Shown one piece after another: positions 18,236 to 28,440 of a DNA stretch of 45,460 nucleotides. The position numbers and the translations under genes are program-made. Within the stretch, counting starts at the first letter, position 1; each line of letters starts with the position of its first letter. Source of the DNA: an uncultured Succiniclasticum sp. (GTDB lineage: Bacteria > Bacillota > Negativicutes > Acidaminococcales > Acidaminococcaceae); NCBI GenBank assembly GCA_905235335.1, contig CAJOKZ010000011.1:1-45460 (forward strand), given 5' to 3'. The notes under the pieces are model-generated. The model did no database searches, had not been told where the DNA came from, and saw only the letters and a program-made list of their open reading frames with translations.

Positions 18236-18421
18236 TCATGATTGCACCCGTGCTCTGTCCGCCAGGATATTATAATAGGTCTCCTTTTCAGAAATCGTCT
18301 TTTTCAGTGCCTTAATCTTGTCAGGATCATCTGTCTTTGCCAGGATCTGCCGCAGATCATGAATCTCCTGTCGTAATTCCAACATTTTGTTGCCGGTTAT
18401 CGGCCGGAAGATATCATTCAT
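18236..18421 (-). CDS. Small helical protein, unknown function
   Basis: 61 residues, no family recognised. ATG follows AAAGGA by 8 nt. The sequence is charged and predicted almost wholly helical, with a heptad-like run (LRQEIHDLRQILAKTD, then IKALKKTISEKETYY), no membrane segment and no cysteine. It stands alone between the atp operon terminator and the murA promoter. The good ribosome site and clean stop favour a real gene. Confidence 0.55.
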   Translation of the reverse strand: MNDIFRPITGNKMLELRQEIHDLRQILAKTDDPDKIKALKKTISEKETYYNILADRARVQS

Positions 18422-18522
18422 ATCAGGTATCCTTTCTTTATAAATTTACCAGCACAGATACAAAAGAAAATCGAAATCAATTCACAATGGAGTTGTAATG
18501 TGTTGAAGGAAGTATGATAAAT

Positions 18523-18555
18523 AAGGCATCCCACACTTTGTGTGCAGGATGCCTT
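18523..18555 (-). terminator. Terminator of the ATP synthase operon
   Basis: AAGGCATCC/GGATGCCTT, a perfect 9-bp stem continued by CACAC/GTGTG around a 3-nt loop, 12 nt after the atpC stop. On the minus strand it is followed by ATTTATC, a modest T-tract. Confidence 0.8.
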
Positions 18556-18567
18556 GCGCATTATCAT

Positions 18568-18990
18568 TTACTCGCGGACACCAGCCAGCCGCACGGTTTC
18601 CAGCCGAGCCTGGGCCCTCTTAAAATTCTTTAACGCCTCGTCCGCATCGACACCCGCTTTCGGATTATCGATTTTGACCCGGGCGCGTTCAAGATCAGCC
18701 TGGGCTTGGGCCGCATCAATGCCTTCAGCCGTTTCTGCCGCCACACTTAAAATAGTAACCTTGTTTTCATTTACTTCCAGAAAACCGCCGTCTACAAACA
18801 GATAATGCGCGGTACCCTGCTCATCGCGGTATTTCAGCGGAGCAGATTCCAACGTAGCCACCATCGTTGCATGGCGGGGCATAATGCCCACGCCGCCGCC
18901 GGTGGTCTTCGCTCCCACATAGGAAACATTTTCTGATGTAAAAACGTAAGCGTCCGGAGACAGAATATCTAATTGCATTACACTAGCCAT
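18568..18990 (-). CDS. atpC: ATP synthase epsilon subunit
   Basis: 140 residues, normal length. N-terminal beta sandwich (LDILSPDAYVFTSENVSYV, then GGVGIMPRHATMVATLES) and C-terminal helical pair (about 88-140). It belongs to the central stalk, couples gamma to the c-ring, and its C-terminal helices can inhibit ATP hydrolysis. Last gene of the atp operon, 4 nt after atpD. Confidence 0.95.
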   Translation of the reverse strand: MASVMQLDILSPDAYVFTSENVSYVGAKTTGGGVGIMPRHATMVATLESAPLKYRDEQGTAHYLFVDGGFLEVNENKVTILSVAAETAEGIDAAQAQADLERARVKIDNPKAGVDADEALKNFKRAQARLETVRLAGVRE

Positions 18991-18994
18991 AGGC

Positions 18995-20404
<1,410 letters not shown>

Positions 20405-20419
20405 CTAATATTTCCTCCC

Positions 20420-21298
20420 TTAGCTTTGCTGCAGAGCTTCCGCTCCGCCAACAATTTCGGTAATTTCACGGGTAATGCCTGCTTGACGGGCTTTATTATA
20501 CGACAACTCCAAAGCGCTAAGTAATTCACTCGCATTATCGGTGGCCGAGGACATAGCTGTCATGCGGGCGCCCAGCTCACTTGCAGCTGACTGCATCAGC
20601 CCGGCATAAATCCTTGTATTTACATAATAAGGCAGCAATTGCGCCAGCAGCACTTCTCCGGAAGGCTCAAACAAAATGTCGCCCGATTTCCCGCCTTTTC
20701 CTTCTGCCGCAGGCGGTACCACCGGCAACAGATTCAGTGTCTCCGGGGTAAAGGACAACGCCGATTTAAATCGGGTCGAGATCAGTCTGACCTCGTCAAC
20801 CTCACCGGTTTTGAACGCGTCAACAGCCGCTTTCGCAATCTGCATCGCGTATTCAAAATTCGGTTTGTCTGACAGTCCGAAGAAATCCTTTTCCACATCA
20901 TAGCCGCGGTGCTGGAAAAATTCTTTCGCCTTGCGGCCTACCGTGATCAGGTAATAATCATCCGCTTCCGCGATTTCCGCCATTGCATGTTTCAGCAGGT
21001 TGGAGTTATAAGAACCCGCCAGGCCCTTATCTGCGGCGACCACGATAAACCCGGTCTTCCGAACAGGCCGTTGTGCCAGCAGCGGAGCGTCCTTCTGCGA
21101 CAGGCCTGTTACAGCAGTCCTGTCGCCGACGGCAGTCAACAAAAGACTTGCAATCTTATCAGCAAAAGGACGGGTGGATGCGGCTTTTTCCTGCGCACGG
21201 CGCAGACGGGCAGCGGCGACCATCTTCATGGCCTTGGTGATCTGCTGGATATTCTTAACGCTGCGCATACGCCGATGAATCTCGCGTGGATTTGGCAT
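20420..21298 (-). CDS. atpG: ATP synthase gamma subunit
   Basis: 292 residues, normal length. The long N-terminal helix (REIHRRMRSVKNIQQITKAM) and C-terminal helix (SSATDNASELLSALELSYNK then QAGITREITEIVGGAEAL) form the rotating shaft inside alpha3beta3. The central domain includes DKGLAGSYNSN. Starts 7 nt after the atpA stop. Confidence 0.96.
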   Translation of the reverse strand: MPNPREIHRRMRSVKNIQQITKAMKMVAAARLRRAQEKAASTRPFADKIASLLLTAVGDRTAVTGLSQKDAPLLAQRPVRKTGFIVVAADKGLAGSYNSNLLKHAMAEIAEADDYYLITVGRKAKEFFQHRGYDVEKDFFGLSDKPNFEYAMQIAKAAVDAFKTGEVDEVRLISTRFKSALSFTPETLNLLPVVPPAAEGKGGKSGDILFEPSGEVLLAQLLPYYVNTRIYAGLMQSAASELGARMTAMSSATDNASELLSALELSYNKARQAGITREITEIVGGAEALQQS

Positions 21299-21305
21299 CA
21301 GTCAA

Positions 21306-23132
21306 TCACCTCTTTCCGTCAGAGGTCACAAAGGTTTGTTTGAAATCAGCCAGCGCTTTCTTCAAAGCTGCTTCATTGGCATCCGTGATTTTCTTGTTTT
21401 TAACGATATCGGCGCCGATTTCGGGAGCTGCGCTATCCACATATTCCAGCAGTTCAGCTTCAAAGCGGGTAACATCGGCAACCGGAACATCATCAATATA
21501 GCCTTTTGTACCGGCATACAGGGAAATAACCTGTTTTTCAACCGGTAATGGCATATACTGAGGCTGTTTCAGCAGCTCGGTCATACGCATACCGCGATCC
21601 AACTGGGCCTTGGTGGCTTTATCCAGATCGGAACCGAACTGGGCAAAAGCGGCCAGTTCGCGATACTGAGCCAGGTCCAGACGCAGGGTACCGGCAACGG
21701 ATTTCATAGCTTTTATCTGTGCGGAACCGCCTACGCGGGATACGGACAGACCAACGTTGATAGCCGGGCGGATACCTGCATAGAACAGGTCGGTTTCCAG
21801 ATAGATCTGGCCGTCGGTAATGGAAATAACGTTGGTGGGAATATAACCGGATACGTCGCCTGCCAGGGTCTCGATAACAGGCAGCGCAGTAATGGAACCG
21901 CCACCGGCCTGTTCATTACGGCGAGCTGCACGTTCCAGCAGACGGGAATGTAAGTAGAATACATCGCCGGGGAACGCTTCACGTCCGGGAGGACGGCGGA
22001 GCAGCAGGGACATGGCACGGTATGCCACAGCGTGCTTGGACAGGTCGTCATAGATACACAGCACATCTTTGCCCTGATCCATGAAATATTCTGCCATGGA
22101 TACGCCGGCATAAGGAGCCAGGTACTGCAGAGGAGCAGACTGGGCAGCCGTAGCGGCCACGATAATGGTGTAGTCTTTTGCTCCGTATTTTTCCAGGGTA
22201 CGGGACAGACGGGCTACGGTAGAAGCTTTCTGACCGATTGCCACGTAGATACAGATAACGCCGGTCCCTTTCTGGTTAATGATCGTATCAACTGCAACTG
22301 CGGATTTACCGGTACCGCGGTCGCCGATGATCAATTCGCGCTGGCCACGTCCGATAGGAACCATGGCGTCAATTGCCTTAATACCGGTCTGCAGAGGCAC
22401 ATCTACGGATTTACGGTCTGCAATACCGGGGCTTTGCGCTTCAACCGGGCGGGTTGCCGCATAGGTAATAGCGCCTTTGCCGTCGATGGGTTCACCCAGA
22501 GGGTTAACCACGCGACCCAGCAGGCCTTCGCCTACGGGAACTTCCATCAGCCTGCCGGTACGGCGGATGATGTCGCCTTCCTTAACGGTGGTCTCGCCAC
22601 CCATCAATACGACGCCAACGGTTTCCGGTAACAGGTTCTGCACCATGCCGGTAACACCGCCGGACAACTGCACCAGTTCGCCGGCCATGGCACCGTTCAG
22701 GCCTGTAACGGTAGCGATACCGTCGCCGACCTTTTCAATCACACCGACTTCTTCGAGATCAGCACCCAGACTGAATCCCTCAACTTCCTTCTCCAGGGTT
22801 CCGGTCATTGCAGCGGATTTCTCGCACCCCGAGATGTCAGCGCCCGTAAGGGCAATCTTCATCTCATCCAGTTTGCGGAGCACGGATGCGTCGTAGATCT
22901 TGTCGTCTACCTGTACAATGATACCACCGAGAATCTTGGCGTCGACCTTTTGGACAGCTTCCACAGGCCTGCCGAACTTCTCGTTGAGGATTCCAGCAAC
23001 GGATTGATACTCACCAGCGGTCAATTCCTTGGCCGTGGTGATGGTCACCGCAGGGGTAACGCCTGCCGGCAGATTGATCTTGAAGTCAGATAACTGTTGC
23101 TTAATCAAAGCAATATTCTCTTCGTTCTGCAT
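21306..23132 (-). CDS. atpA: ATP synthase alpha subunit with N-terminal delta-subunit C-terminal domain (delta-alpha fusion)
   Basis: 608 residues, about 100 more than a normal alpha subunit. ATG at 23132 is chosen for the full-match site GGAGGTGA; an upstream GTG (23198) has none. Residues 109-608 are a complete alpha: [17 protein letters not shown], Walker A GDRGTGKS (270-277), the arginine-finger stretch [12 protein letters not shown] and [14 protein letters not shown]. Residues about 25-100 match the delta (AtpH/OSCP) C-terminal domain: [30 protein letters not shown] and [10 protein letters not shown]. Residues 5-17 ([13 protein letters not shown]) resemble the N-terminal helix of ordinary alpha subunits. 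The delta N-terminal helical domain is missing, and no atpH lies in the 85-nt gap to atpF. Known for the family: delta-NTD holds alpha N-termini and delta-CTD holds the b stalk. Direct fusion could remove the need for the NTD (inference). Confidence 0.93.
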   Translation of the reverse strand: MQNEENIALIKQQLSDFKINLPAGVTPAVTITTAKELTAGEYQSVAGILNEKFGRPVEAVQKVDAKILGGIIVQVDDKIYDASVLRKLDEMKIALTGADISGCEKSAAMTGTLEKEVEGFSLGADLEEVGVIEKVGDGIATVTGLNGAMAGELVQLSGGVTGMVQNLLPETVGVVLMGGETTVKEGDIIRRTGRLMEVPVGEGLLGRVVNPLGEPIDGKGAITYAATRPVEAQSPGIADRKSVDVPLQTGIKAIDAMVPIGRGQRELIIGDRGTGKSAVAVDTIINQKGTGVICIYVAIGQKASTVARLSRTLEKYGAKDYTIIVAATAAQSAPLQYLAPYAGVSMAEYFMDQGKDVLCIYDDLSKHAVAYRAMSLLLRRPPGREAFPGDVFYLHSRLLERAARRNEQAGGGSITALPVIETLAGDVSGYIPTNVISITDGQIYLETDLFYAGIRPAINVGLSVSRVGGSAQIKAMKSVAGTLRLDLAQYRELAAFAQFGSDLDKATKAQLDRGMRMTELLKQPQYMPLPVEKQVISLYAGTKGYIDDVPVADVTRFEAELLEYVDSAAPEIGADIVKNKKITDANEAALKKALADFKQTFVTSDGKR

Positions 23133-23165
23133 ATTGTACCAATCACCTCCGAAAAACCGAATGTC

Positions 23166-23194
23166 CTGACCGGGGTTCGCTGCTTCCCGGACAG
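23166..23194 (-). other. Intercistronic hairpin between atpF and atpA
   Basis: CTG-T-CCGGG pairs with CCCGG-T-CAG (8 bp with one mismatch, 11-nt loop) in the untranslated gap, about 20 nt upstream of the atpA ribosome site. No U-tract. It could influence mRNA processing or translation of the fused alpha gene. Confidence 0.35.
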
Positions 23195-23217
23195 TCACTC
23201 AGCAGGTAAGCGGGAGA

Positions 23218-23709
23218 TTATTTGCTCATAAGGGAGTCAACAATCTCTCCGGCCATTTTCTTGTCTTCGTCAGTACCTAACTTCTGACCAATGATCTTGC
23301 CTGCAGCGGCTATAGCCAGTTCGACAGCCTGGTTACGGACATCGTCCATAGCAGCCTTTTTGTCGCTGGCGATTGCAGCCTTAGCGGCAGCAATAATACT
23401 TTCCTGCTCGGCCCTGGTGTCGGCAACAGCCTTATCCTGGGCAGCCTGAGCAGTCCTCCTGGCTTCTTCGATAATAGCCGCAGCTTCTTGCCTTGCTGCT
23501 GCCAGCTTGTCGGCATATTCCTTCTGAATAGCCTCAGCATCCGTCCTTGCCTTCTCGGCAGATTCCAAATCGCTGGCAATCTTGTTCCTGCGTTCTTCCA
23601 TCATTTTGGCTAACGGCTTATAAGCGTATTTCGCAAGAACAAAAACAAGGAACAAAAAGTTAATAACCTGCGCAATAAGGGTAGCATTAATATTTACCAA
23701 TTTTTGCAC
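23218..23709 (-). CDS. atpF: ATP synthase b subunit (peripheral stalk)
   Basis: 163 residues: one N-terminal membrane helix (NATLIAQVINFLFLVFVLAKYA) and a long Ala/Glu/Lys-rich coiled coil, the usual form of bacterial b. Two copies would form the stator stalk whose C-terminus contacts delta. The length is normal, with no fused delta as occurs in mycobacteria, so the delta function has to come from the domain on the alpha subunit or from elsewhere. Confidence 0.95.
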   Translation of the reverse strand: MQKLVNINATLIAQVINFLFLVFVLAKYAYKPLAKMMEERRNKIASDLESAEKARTDAEAIQKEYADKLAAARQEAAAIIEEARRTAQAAQDKAVADTRAEQESIIAAAKAAIASDKKAAMDDVRNQAVELAIAAAGKIIGQKLGTDEDKKMAGEIVDSLMSK

Positions 23710-23751
23710 TCTCCTTTTGTTCTTAATTGATTAAGGGTGTTCTCACAAAAA

Positions 23752-24003
23752 TTACTTAATAAACGGGTTAGCAAATACGAGAACGATAGCGATAACGTAG
23801 CAGAGGATAGGCATGGATTCGACCAGACCTACAGAAACCAGCATGTTGGTGAACAGCTTGCCGGATTCTTCTGGCTGACGGGCCATGGATTCCAGGCCTT
23901 TACCGGTCAGATTGCCGTTGCCCACGCCAGCGCCAACAGCAGCGCCTAAGCAGATAAATCCAACAGCGATCATGCATGCTGCGGTTACGATAGCATTTTC
24001 CAT
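23752..24003 (-). CDS. atpE: ATP synthase c subunit (rotor ring)
   Basis: 83 residues from the ATG at 24003 (AAAGG 9 nt upstream; an ATG three codons earlier touches the ribosome site). Two membrane helices joined by the polar loop ESMARQPE. The ion-binding glutamate is Glu62 in VESMPI. Ser63 after it matches the sodium-type pattern, but the helix-1 position that is Gln32 in the Ilyobacter/Propionigenium sodium rings is Asn29 here, and the Tyr70 position is Leu67. Ion choice is therefore unclear. Confidence 0.95.
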   Translation of the reverse strand: MENAIVTAACMIAVGFICLGAAVGAGVGNGNLTGKGLESMARQPEESGKLFTNMLVSVGLVESMPILCYVIAIVLVFANPFIK

Positions 24004-24056
24004 TATTTTCATCCTTTCATTATTTTGATTTAGTCAATCTCATTCATTGCGATTCA

Positions 24057-24773
24057 TCAGTGATGGACGTAAATCTTCTCAAAACTGCCAAGAGACAGCA
24101 TGGTGAAGATAAAGGCCTGCAGGAAACCGATGAACAAGCTGAACATTACCCATAATTCGGGCACGATCCAGGGCGCCAATTGATACAGTACAATCAGCAA
24201 GATTTCGCCTGCGAGGATGTTGCCGAAAAGACGAAGGGCCATAGTCAGAGGCTTCGTAAATTCATCCAACAGATGCAGGGGCAGGAAAGCTGCGCTGGGA
24301 CTGATAAAATGTTTGAAGTGGCTAATGCCGTTTGTCGCCACGCCTACAACGTAAACACCGATCGCGACTGTCAGGGACAGGGCAAAGCAGGTGTTAATAT
24401 CGTTGGTGGGGGAAGTCCAATGCACGCCGACCTGAGGAAGCATTCCCAGTTCATTGCTGACGAGAATGAACATGAAGAGGGAGACGAAGAAGGACAACAT
24501 CGCCTTCCTTCCTTTTTCACCCAGGGAACCGGAAACCTGACCCTCGATGAACTCCACGAAAAACTCCATGACATTCTGCAGTCCGCTGGGAATCAGTTTT
24601 GCATTTTTGGATGCAAAGATGAACAGCAGGATCAAGATAATCATGGAAATCCAGGTCATATACATGGTCTGCATATGAATGGTTACCCCGGGTGCCACAT
24701 CCTGCGCGAGATAATGGATTATCTCCTTTGCGTGTTCAGCCTCTGCAGCCGCTGCTGCTGCTTCATTTCCCAT
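24057..24773 (-). CDS. atpB: ATP synthase a subunit
   Basis: 238 residues from the ATG at 24773, which has AAGGAG 9 nt upstream. Multi-pass membrane protein forming the ion half-channels against the c-ring. The essential arginine is in KPLTMALRLFGNILAGE; the closing helix reads FIGFLQAFIFTMLSL. An Ala-rich N-terminal segment precedes the first membrane helix. Follows atpI after 4 nt. Confidence 0.95.
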   Translation of the reverse strand: MGNEAAAAAAEAEHAKEIIHYLAQDVAPGVTIHMQTMYMTWISMIILILLFIFASKNAKLIPSGLQNVMEFFVEFIEGQVSGSLGEKGRKAMLSFFVSLFMFILVSNELGMLPQVGVHWTSPTNDINTCFALSLTVAIGVYVVGVATNGISHFKHFISPSAAFLPLHLLDEFTKPLTMALRLFGNILAGEILLIVLYQLAPWIVPELWVMFSLFIGFLQAFIFTMLSLGSFEKIYVHH

Positions 24774-24777
24774 TCTG

Positions 24778-25197
24778 CTACACTCCTTTCTTCGCATCCC
24801 CGCCTTTTGTAAGCCGGTATGCGATAAATATTAAATTAAAAATAAATAGTATATGCATCAGAAGGAGCCCCACGAGGACAAAGACCACGTTGAACCCCTG
24901 CTTTAGCAACAAGACTACAATGGACGCTATGGCGATAAGACGGTAAATCCCGTACCGCCGCATGGTCCTGACACCTTTTTCCGGCGTCGCTACATACGGC
25001 AGCGCCTTCCGTACACCCGCCAACATGATCATGGCGTCAAGGACCCCCAGTACTGCGCCCCAGAAAAAAAACAGACCGATCTCTCTGCTGAGGAATACTC
25101 CCGCCACTGTTGCCAAAAGGATTCCCGCCAGAAACGGAAATAACAGAAATTCCTTGTAGCTCCTGGTCACCAGCGGCGTCAGGTCAAATTTCATCAT
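24778..25197 (-). CDS. atpI: AtpI-like ATP synthase assembly/accessory membrane protein
   Basis: 139 residues beginning MMKFDLTPLV. The ATG at 25197 lies 9 nt after AAGGA; longer in-frame extension would run back through atpZ. Four predicted membrane helices, the AtpI pattern. In other bacteria AtpI helps c-ring assembly. Located between atpZ and atpB, as is usual. Sequence conservation in this family is low, so the name rests mainly on topology and position. Confidence 0.8.
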   Translation of the reverse strand: MMKFDLTPLVTRSYKEFLLFPFLAGILLATVAGVFLSREIGLFFFWGAVLGVLDAMIMLAGVRKALPYVATPEKGVRTMRRYGIYRLIAIASIVVLLLKQGFNVVFVLVGLLLMHILFIFNLIFIAYRLTKGGDAKKGV

Positions 25198-25202
25198 GGC
25201 GG

Positions 25203-25463
25203 CTATTCCTTCCGGTTGCTCAGCATGGCCATCCTGACCAGATCCGCCAGGGCAATGATCATGCCGATGAGCGCAACCCCAAGCCCCACGAATCTGCAAA
25301 TGTGGCTGCCTGTCTGCAAACGGATATCCAGCCAGTCGCCGATGAGGTAGCCGGCCAGGAAGTCAAAGACCGTCATCACGGAAAAGGAGGAAACTGCCAT
25401 AATGGCCCTGAATCGTTTTCTTTTCTCAATAACTTCCTTCTCTTCCCTGTCCTTGTTCTCCAT
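25203..25463 (-). CDS. atpZ: AtpZ/gene-1-type small ATP synthase membrane protein
   Basis: 86 residues: a charged N-terminus then two membrane helices (about residues 20-43 and 53-78) with the AtpZ pattern DFLAGYLIGDWLD and GVALIGMIIA. ATG at 25463 has GGAG 5 nt upstream; a GTG eight codons earlier is the alternative. AtpZ with AtpI heads the atp operon in many Firmicutes and has been linked to Mg/Ca handling and c-ring assembly. First gene of the operon here. Confidence 0.8.
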   Translation of the reverse strand: MENKDREEKEVIEKRKRFRAIMAVSSFSVMTVFDFLAGYLIGDWLDIRLQTGSHICRFVGLGVALIGMIIALADLVRMAMLSNRKE

Positions 25464-25554
25464 CCGTTCTCCAATACCTGATTCCACCGGGTCCCACCAG
25501 CCTGACGTAAAAAAATCATAAACATTTCACAATTGGTCGCAGGTATACACATTT

Positions 25555-25583
25555 ATTTTAATATAAAACTGTCAAAAAGCCAA
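25555..25583 (-). promoter_or_regulatory. Promoter of the ATP synthase operon
   Basis: TTGGCT (-35, 25578-25583), 17-nt spacer, TAAAAT (-10, 25555-25560). A TTGACA also lies within the spacer but has no well-placed -10. The leader to atpZ is about 85 nt. Confidence 0.6.
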
Positions 25584-25630
25584 TAGTTTTTTTCGTTTAT
25601 TCCGCAACTACGGCCATTATTTACAATTGC

Positions 25631-25702
25631 AAAAAAATATTGCCCGGGAAAACCCGATTTTACACATTGGCACATGTAAATACACCGGAACCGTACCAAT
25701 GT
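25631..25702 (-). terminator. Double-hairpin terminator of wecB
   Basis: Read on the minus strand: ACATTGGTAC/GTGCCAATGT (10 bp, one G-U), then CGGG-TTTT-CCCG, then GGCAATATTTTTTT. It begins 4 nt after the wecB stop. Confidence 0.75.
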
Positions 25703-25706
25703 TTCC

Positions 25707-26861
25707 CTATGCCTTGAAGGACTCAGGCACAGAACCGGTATATCCGAAGCGGTTCAGGATAAACCCGGAGATCCGTTCACAGGCATGACCGTCCCCATAG
25801 GGATTGACGGCTTCCGCCATGGACCGGTAATACGCTTCATCTTCCAACAGCCTGCTGGTCTCATTTTTCACCGCGTCGAACCCGGTTCCGGTCAGACGGA
25901 CGGTGCCTGCTGTCACTGCTTCCGGCCGTTCTGTGGTATTCCGCAGTACGAGGACCGGTTTCCCCAGCGCCGGCGCTTCTTCCTGGATGCCGCCGCTGTC
26001 CGTCAGCACGATATCGGCCCTGGCCATCAGGTTAGCGAAAGGTTCGTAGTCCATGGGTTCCGTCAGGTACACCCGTTCCTCGCCGGTCAGTTCCTCCTGC
26101 ACCACTTCCCGTACTTTGGGATTTTTATGTACGGGGAAAATAGCCGCCGTATCCGGATGCTGCTCCAGCACGGTCTTCAGCGCCCGGTAGACCTGCCGCA
26201 TGGGTTCCCCCAGGTTCTCCCTCCGGTGGGTAGTCATAAGGATCAGCCGTTTGCCGCTGCCAAGCGCTTTCCCGATTACGGGATCGTCAAACACAAAATC
26301 ATTCCGTACCGTAGTATTCAGAGCGTCGATCACCGTGTTGCCTGTCACGAAGATGCTGTTCTCCGGCACATTTTCTTTTATTAAATTCTCCCGGCTTACA
26401 GCGGTTGGCGCAAAATGAAAATCCGCCAAAGACCCTGTCAGCTTCCGGTTCATCTCCTCCGGATAGGGAGAAAATTTATTGCCTGTCCGAAGTCCTGCCT
26501 CCACATGCCCTAATTTGATCTGGGCATAATAGGCGGCCAGCGATCCCGCAAATGTCGTAGTCGTGTCCCCATGGACCAGGATCAGGTCCGGCTGTGCTTT
26601 CTCAATGACATCCTTCAGTCCCAGCAGTGCCTTTACCGTCACATCATACAGCGTCTGACGGCTGGTCATAATGTTCAGGTCGTATGCAGGCTGTATCCCA
26701 AACAGATGCAGCACCTGGTCCAGCATCTCCCGATGCTGGGCCGTAACCGCAACGATGGGTTCAATATACTCCGGATGTTTCCGCATCTCCAAAACCAACG
26801 GGCACATCTTTATGGCTTCCGGACGGGTACCAAATACCGTCATCACCCTCAGTTTCTTCAA
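25707..26861 (-). CDS. wecB: UDP-GlcNAc 2-epimerase (non-hydrolysing)
   Basis: 384 residues. GT-B fold motifs are clear: FGTRPEAIKM at the N-terminus, LGHVEAGLRTG, TTHRRENLGE, and SGGIQEEAPALGKP followed by RNTTERPEA in the UDP site. It converts UDP-GlcNAc to UDP-ManNAc for surface polysaccharide, ECA-like or teichoic-type linkage units. It follows the WecA/TagO-like gene by 35 nt, and the pair would supply the first lipid-linked sugar and the epimerised donor. Confidence 0.95.
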   Translation of the reverse strand: MKKLRVMTVFGTRPEAIKMCPLVLEMRKHPEYIEPIVAVTAQHREMLDQVLHLFGIQPAYDLNIMTSRQTLYDVTVKALLGLKDVIEKAQPDLILVHGDTTTTFAGSLAAYYAQIKLGHVEAGLRTGNKFSPYPEEMNRKLTGSLADFHFAPTAVSRENLIKENVPENSIFVTGNTVIDALNTTVRNDFVFDDPVIGKALGSGKRLILMTTHRRENLGEPMRQVYRALKTVLEQHPDTAAIFPVHKNPKVREVVQEELTGEERVYLTEPMDYEPFANLMARADIVLTDSGGIQEEAPALGKPVLVLRNTTERPEAVTAGTVRLTGTGFDAVKNETSRLLEDEAYYRSMAEAVNPYGDGHACERISGFILNRFGYTGSVPESFKA

Positions 26862-26896
26862 AACAAAGCCTCCTCTTTACTCCTGTCCGGAGCAGC

Positions 26897-27901
26897 TCAC
26901 GGATTTCGCAGGATCCCTATCTTTTTCGCACCGATCACCACCGCTGTGACGATAACAATAATCACGGCACATGCGATATACACGTTCGCCATCGCAAGCA
27001 CAAAAGCCCCCAGGCTCAGCACGATGCTGATGGCATACATCAGCAGCACGGCCTGCCGCTGGCTCAGTCCCAGGGCCAGCAGCCGGTGATGCAGATGCCC
27101 CTTGTCCGGCTGGAAAATGGGTTTCCCATTGCTATAACGCCGAAGGATCGCAAAAGCAGTATCCATAATGGGCAGGCCCAGCGCTACCGCCGGAACGATC
27201 AACGCAATGGTCGCGGCGGTCTTGACCGCCCCGAAAACAGAAATCGCCGCCAGCATGTAGCCGATGAACATGCTGCCGGTATCACCCATAAAAATAGTAG
27301 CGGGATTAAAATTATAATGGATAAATCCGAAGATACCCCCGGCCAGCGCAGCTGTAATGGCCGCTACAGAATAATATCCCTGATGGACGGCCACAAGGAT
27401 GATAGTGACGGAGGCAATCCCTGATACGCCGGCCGCCAGCCCGTCCAGACCATCGATCAGGTTCATGACGTTGATAAAGCTGATGACCCAGAAGACGGTA
27501 AAGGGTATAGAAAGATATTCCAGGTAAAAATAGCCGCCAAAAGGGTTGTTCAGCCATTCAATCCGGATATCAAAGACCACCAGGATACAAGCCGCCAGGA
27601 TCTGTCCCAGCAGTTTCACCTTGGCCGGCAGGGAATATTTGTCATCCAAAACTCCCAGGAATACGATCCATGTCCCTCCCAGCAGGATTCCCGCAAGATC
27701 CCTGGTCACAGGCATGCTGCAGACGATGGCGAGAACCGTCGCCAGATAGATGGCCAGTCCCCCCAGCCTGGGCATCGTATGGGTATGTACTTTTCGCGCA
27801 TCGGGCTTATCGACCGCCCCGATCCTGAAGGCCAGCTTCTTAATATAAGGAGTCAATAGGAAACTGGCCAGAAGGGCGATTACAAATGCTAAGATATACA
27901 A
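26897..27901 (-). CDS. Undecaprenyl-phosphate GlcNAc-1-phosphate transferase (WecA/TagO family)
   Basis: 334 residues with about ten to eleven membrane helices. MraY/WecA motifs: DKPDARKVHTHTMPRLGG, FLGVLDDKY, NVMNLIDGLDGLAAG, FMGDTGSMF and the HLHHRLL loop, which marks the WecA/TagO branch rather than MraY. It transfers a sugar phosphate (GlcNAc-1-P in characterised members) to undecaprenyl phosphate on the cytoplasmic side. The sugar specificity cannot be fixed from sequence alone. It is in line with wecB and the dCMP deaminase gene. Confidence 0.92.
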   Translation of the reverse strand: MYILAFVIALLASFLLTPYIKKLAFRIGAVDKPDARKVHTHTMPRLGGLAIYLATVLAIVCSMPVTRDLAGILLGGTWIVFLGVLDDKYSLPAKVKLLGQILAACILVVFDIRIEWLNNPFGGYFYLEYLSIPFTVFWVISFINVMNLIDGLDGLAAGVSGIASVTIILVAVHQGYYSVAAITAALAGGIFGFIHYNFNPATIFMGDTGSMFIGYMLAAISVFGAVKTAATIALIVPAVALGLPIMDTAFAILRRYSNGKPIFQPDKGHLHHRLLALGLSQRQAVLLMYAISIVLSLGAFVLAMANVYIACAVIIVIVTAVVIGAKKIGILRNP

Positions 27902-27949
27902 ACGGCAGACCTCTGTCTTTCTGTAAAAATACCATGTCCCGCTTCGGAG

Positions 27950-28420
27950 TTACTTTTCCGGGCGGTCCAGTACCTCCACCTTCATCCCGGAAGCGGCCAG
28001 CATATCCTCTGCCAGCCTGTCCGGATAAGGATCTTTATAGACAATGCGTTCAATCCCGGCATTGATCAGTATCTTGGTACAGACTACGCAGGGCTGGTTG
28101 GTACAGTACAGCGTGCCTCCCTCGACGGAGACCCCGTGCACCGCAGCCTGCACGACTGCGTTCTGTTCCGCATGGATGCCACGGCATAACTCGTGATTAC
28201 TGCCGGAAGGCACCTTCATCTGCTCACGGAGGCACCCGGTCTCCACGCAGTGGGGCATCCCTTGGGGTGTCCCATTATACCCTGTGGCAAGAATCTGCCT
28301 GTTCTTAACAATAACAGCGCCTACCCTGCGGCGCAGGCAGGTAGAACGCTTGCTGACCACCTGGGCGATTTCCATAAAATAATGATCCCAGTCCGGCCGT
28401 TGTTCATTTTTACTGCTCAT
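27950..28420 (-). CDS. dCMP deaminase / ComE operon protein 2 family
   Basis: 156 residues from the ATG at 28420; a GTG at 28444 overlaps the upp stop and lacks a ribosome site. Zinc-dependent cytidine deaminase fold: HAEQNAVV (His83, Glu85) and PCVVC (Cys111, Cys114), with an additional HCVETGCLR segment typical of dCMP deaminases. It deaminates dCMP to dUMP, feeding thymidylate synthesis. Neighbour of upp, giving a small pyrimidine salvage block. Confidence 0.92.
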   Translation of the reverse strand: MSSKNEQRPDWDHYFMEIAQVVSKRSTCLRRRVGAVIVKNRQILATGYNGTPQGMPHCVETGCLREQMKVPSGSNHELCRGIHAEQNAVVQAAVHGVSVEGGTLYCTNQPCVVCTKILINAGIERIVYKDPYPDRLAEDMLAASGMKVEVLDRPEK

Positions 28421-28440
28421 TTTTAACCCGTTTCCTGTTC

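Noticed and set aside
23133..23198. Upstream GTG extension of the alpha subunit
   Set aside because: No ribosome site precedes it, the extra 22 residues do not resemble the delta N-terminal domain, and a full-match GGAGGTGA precedes the later ATG.
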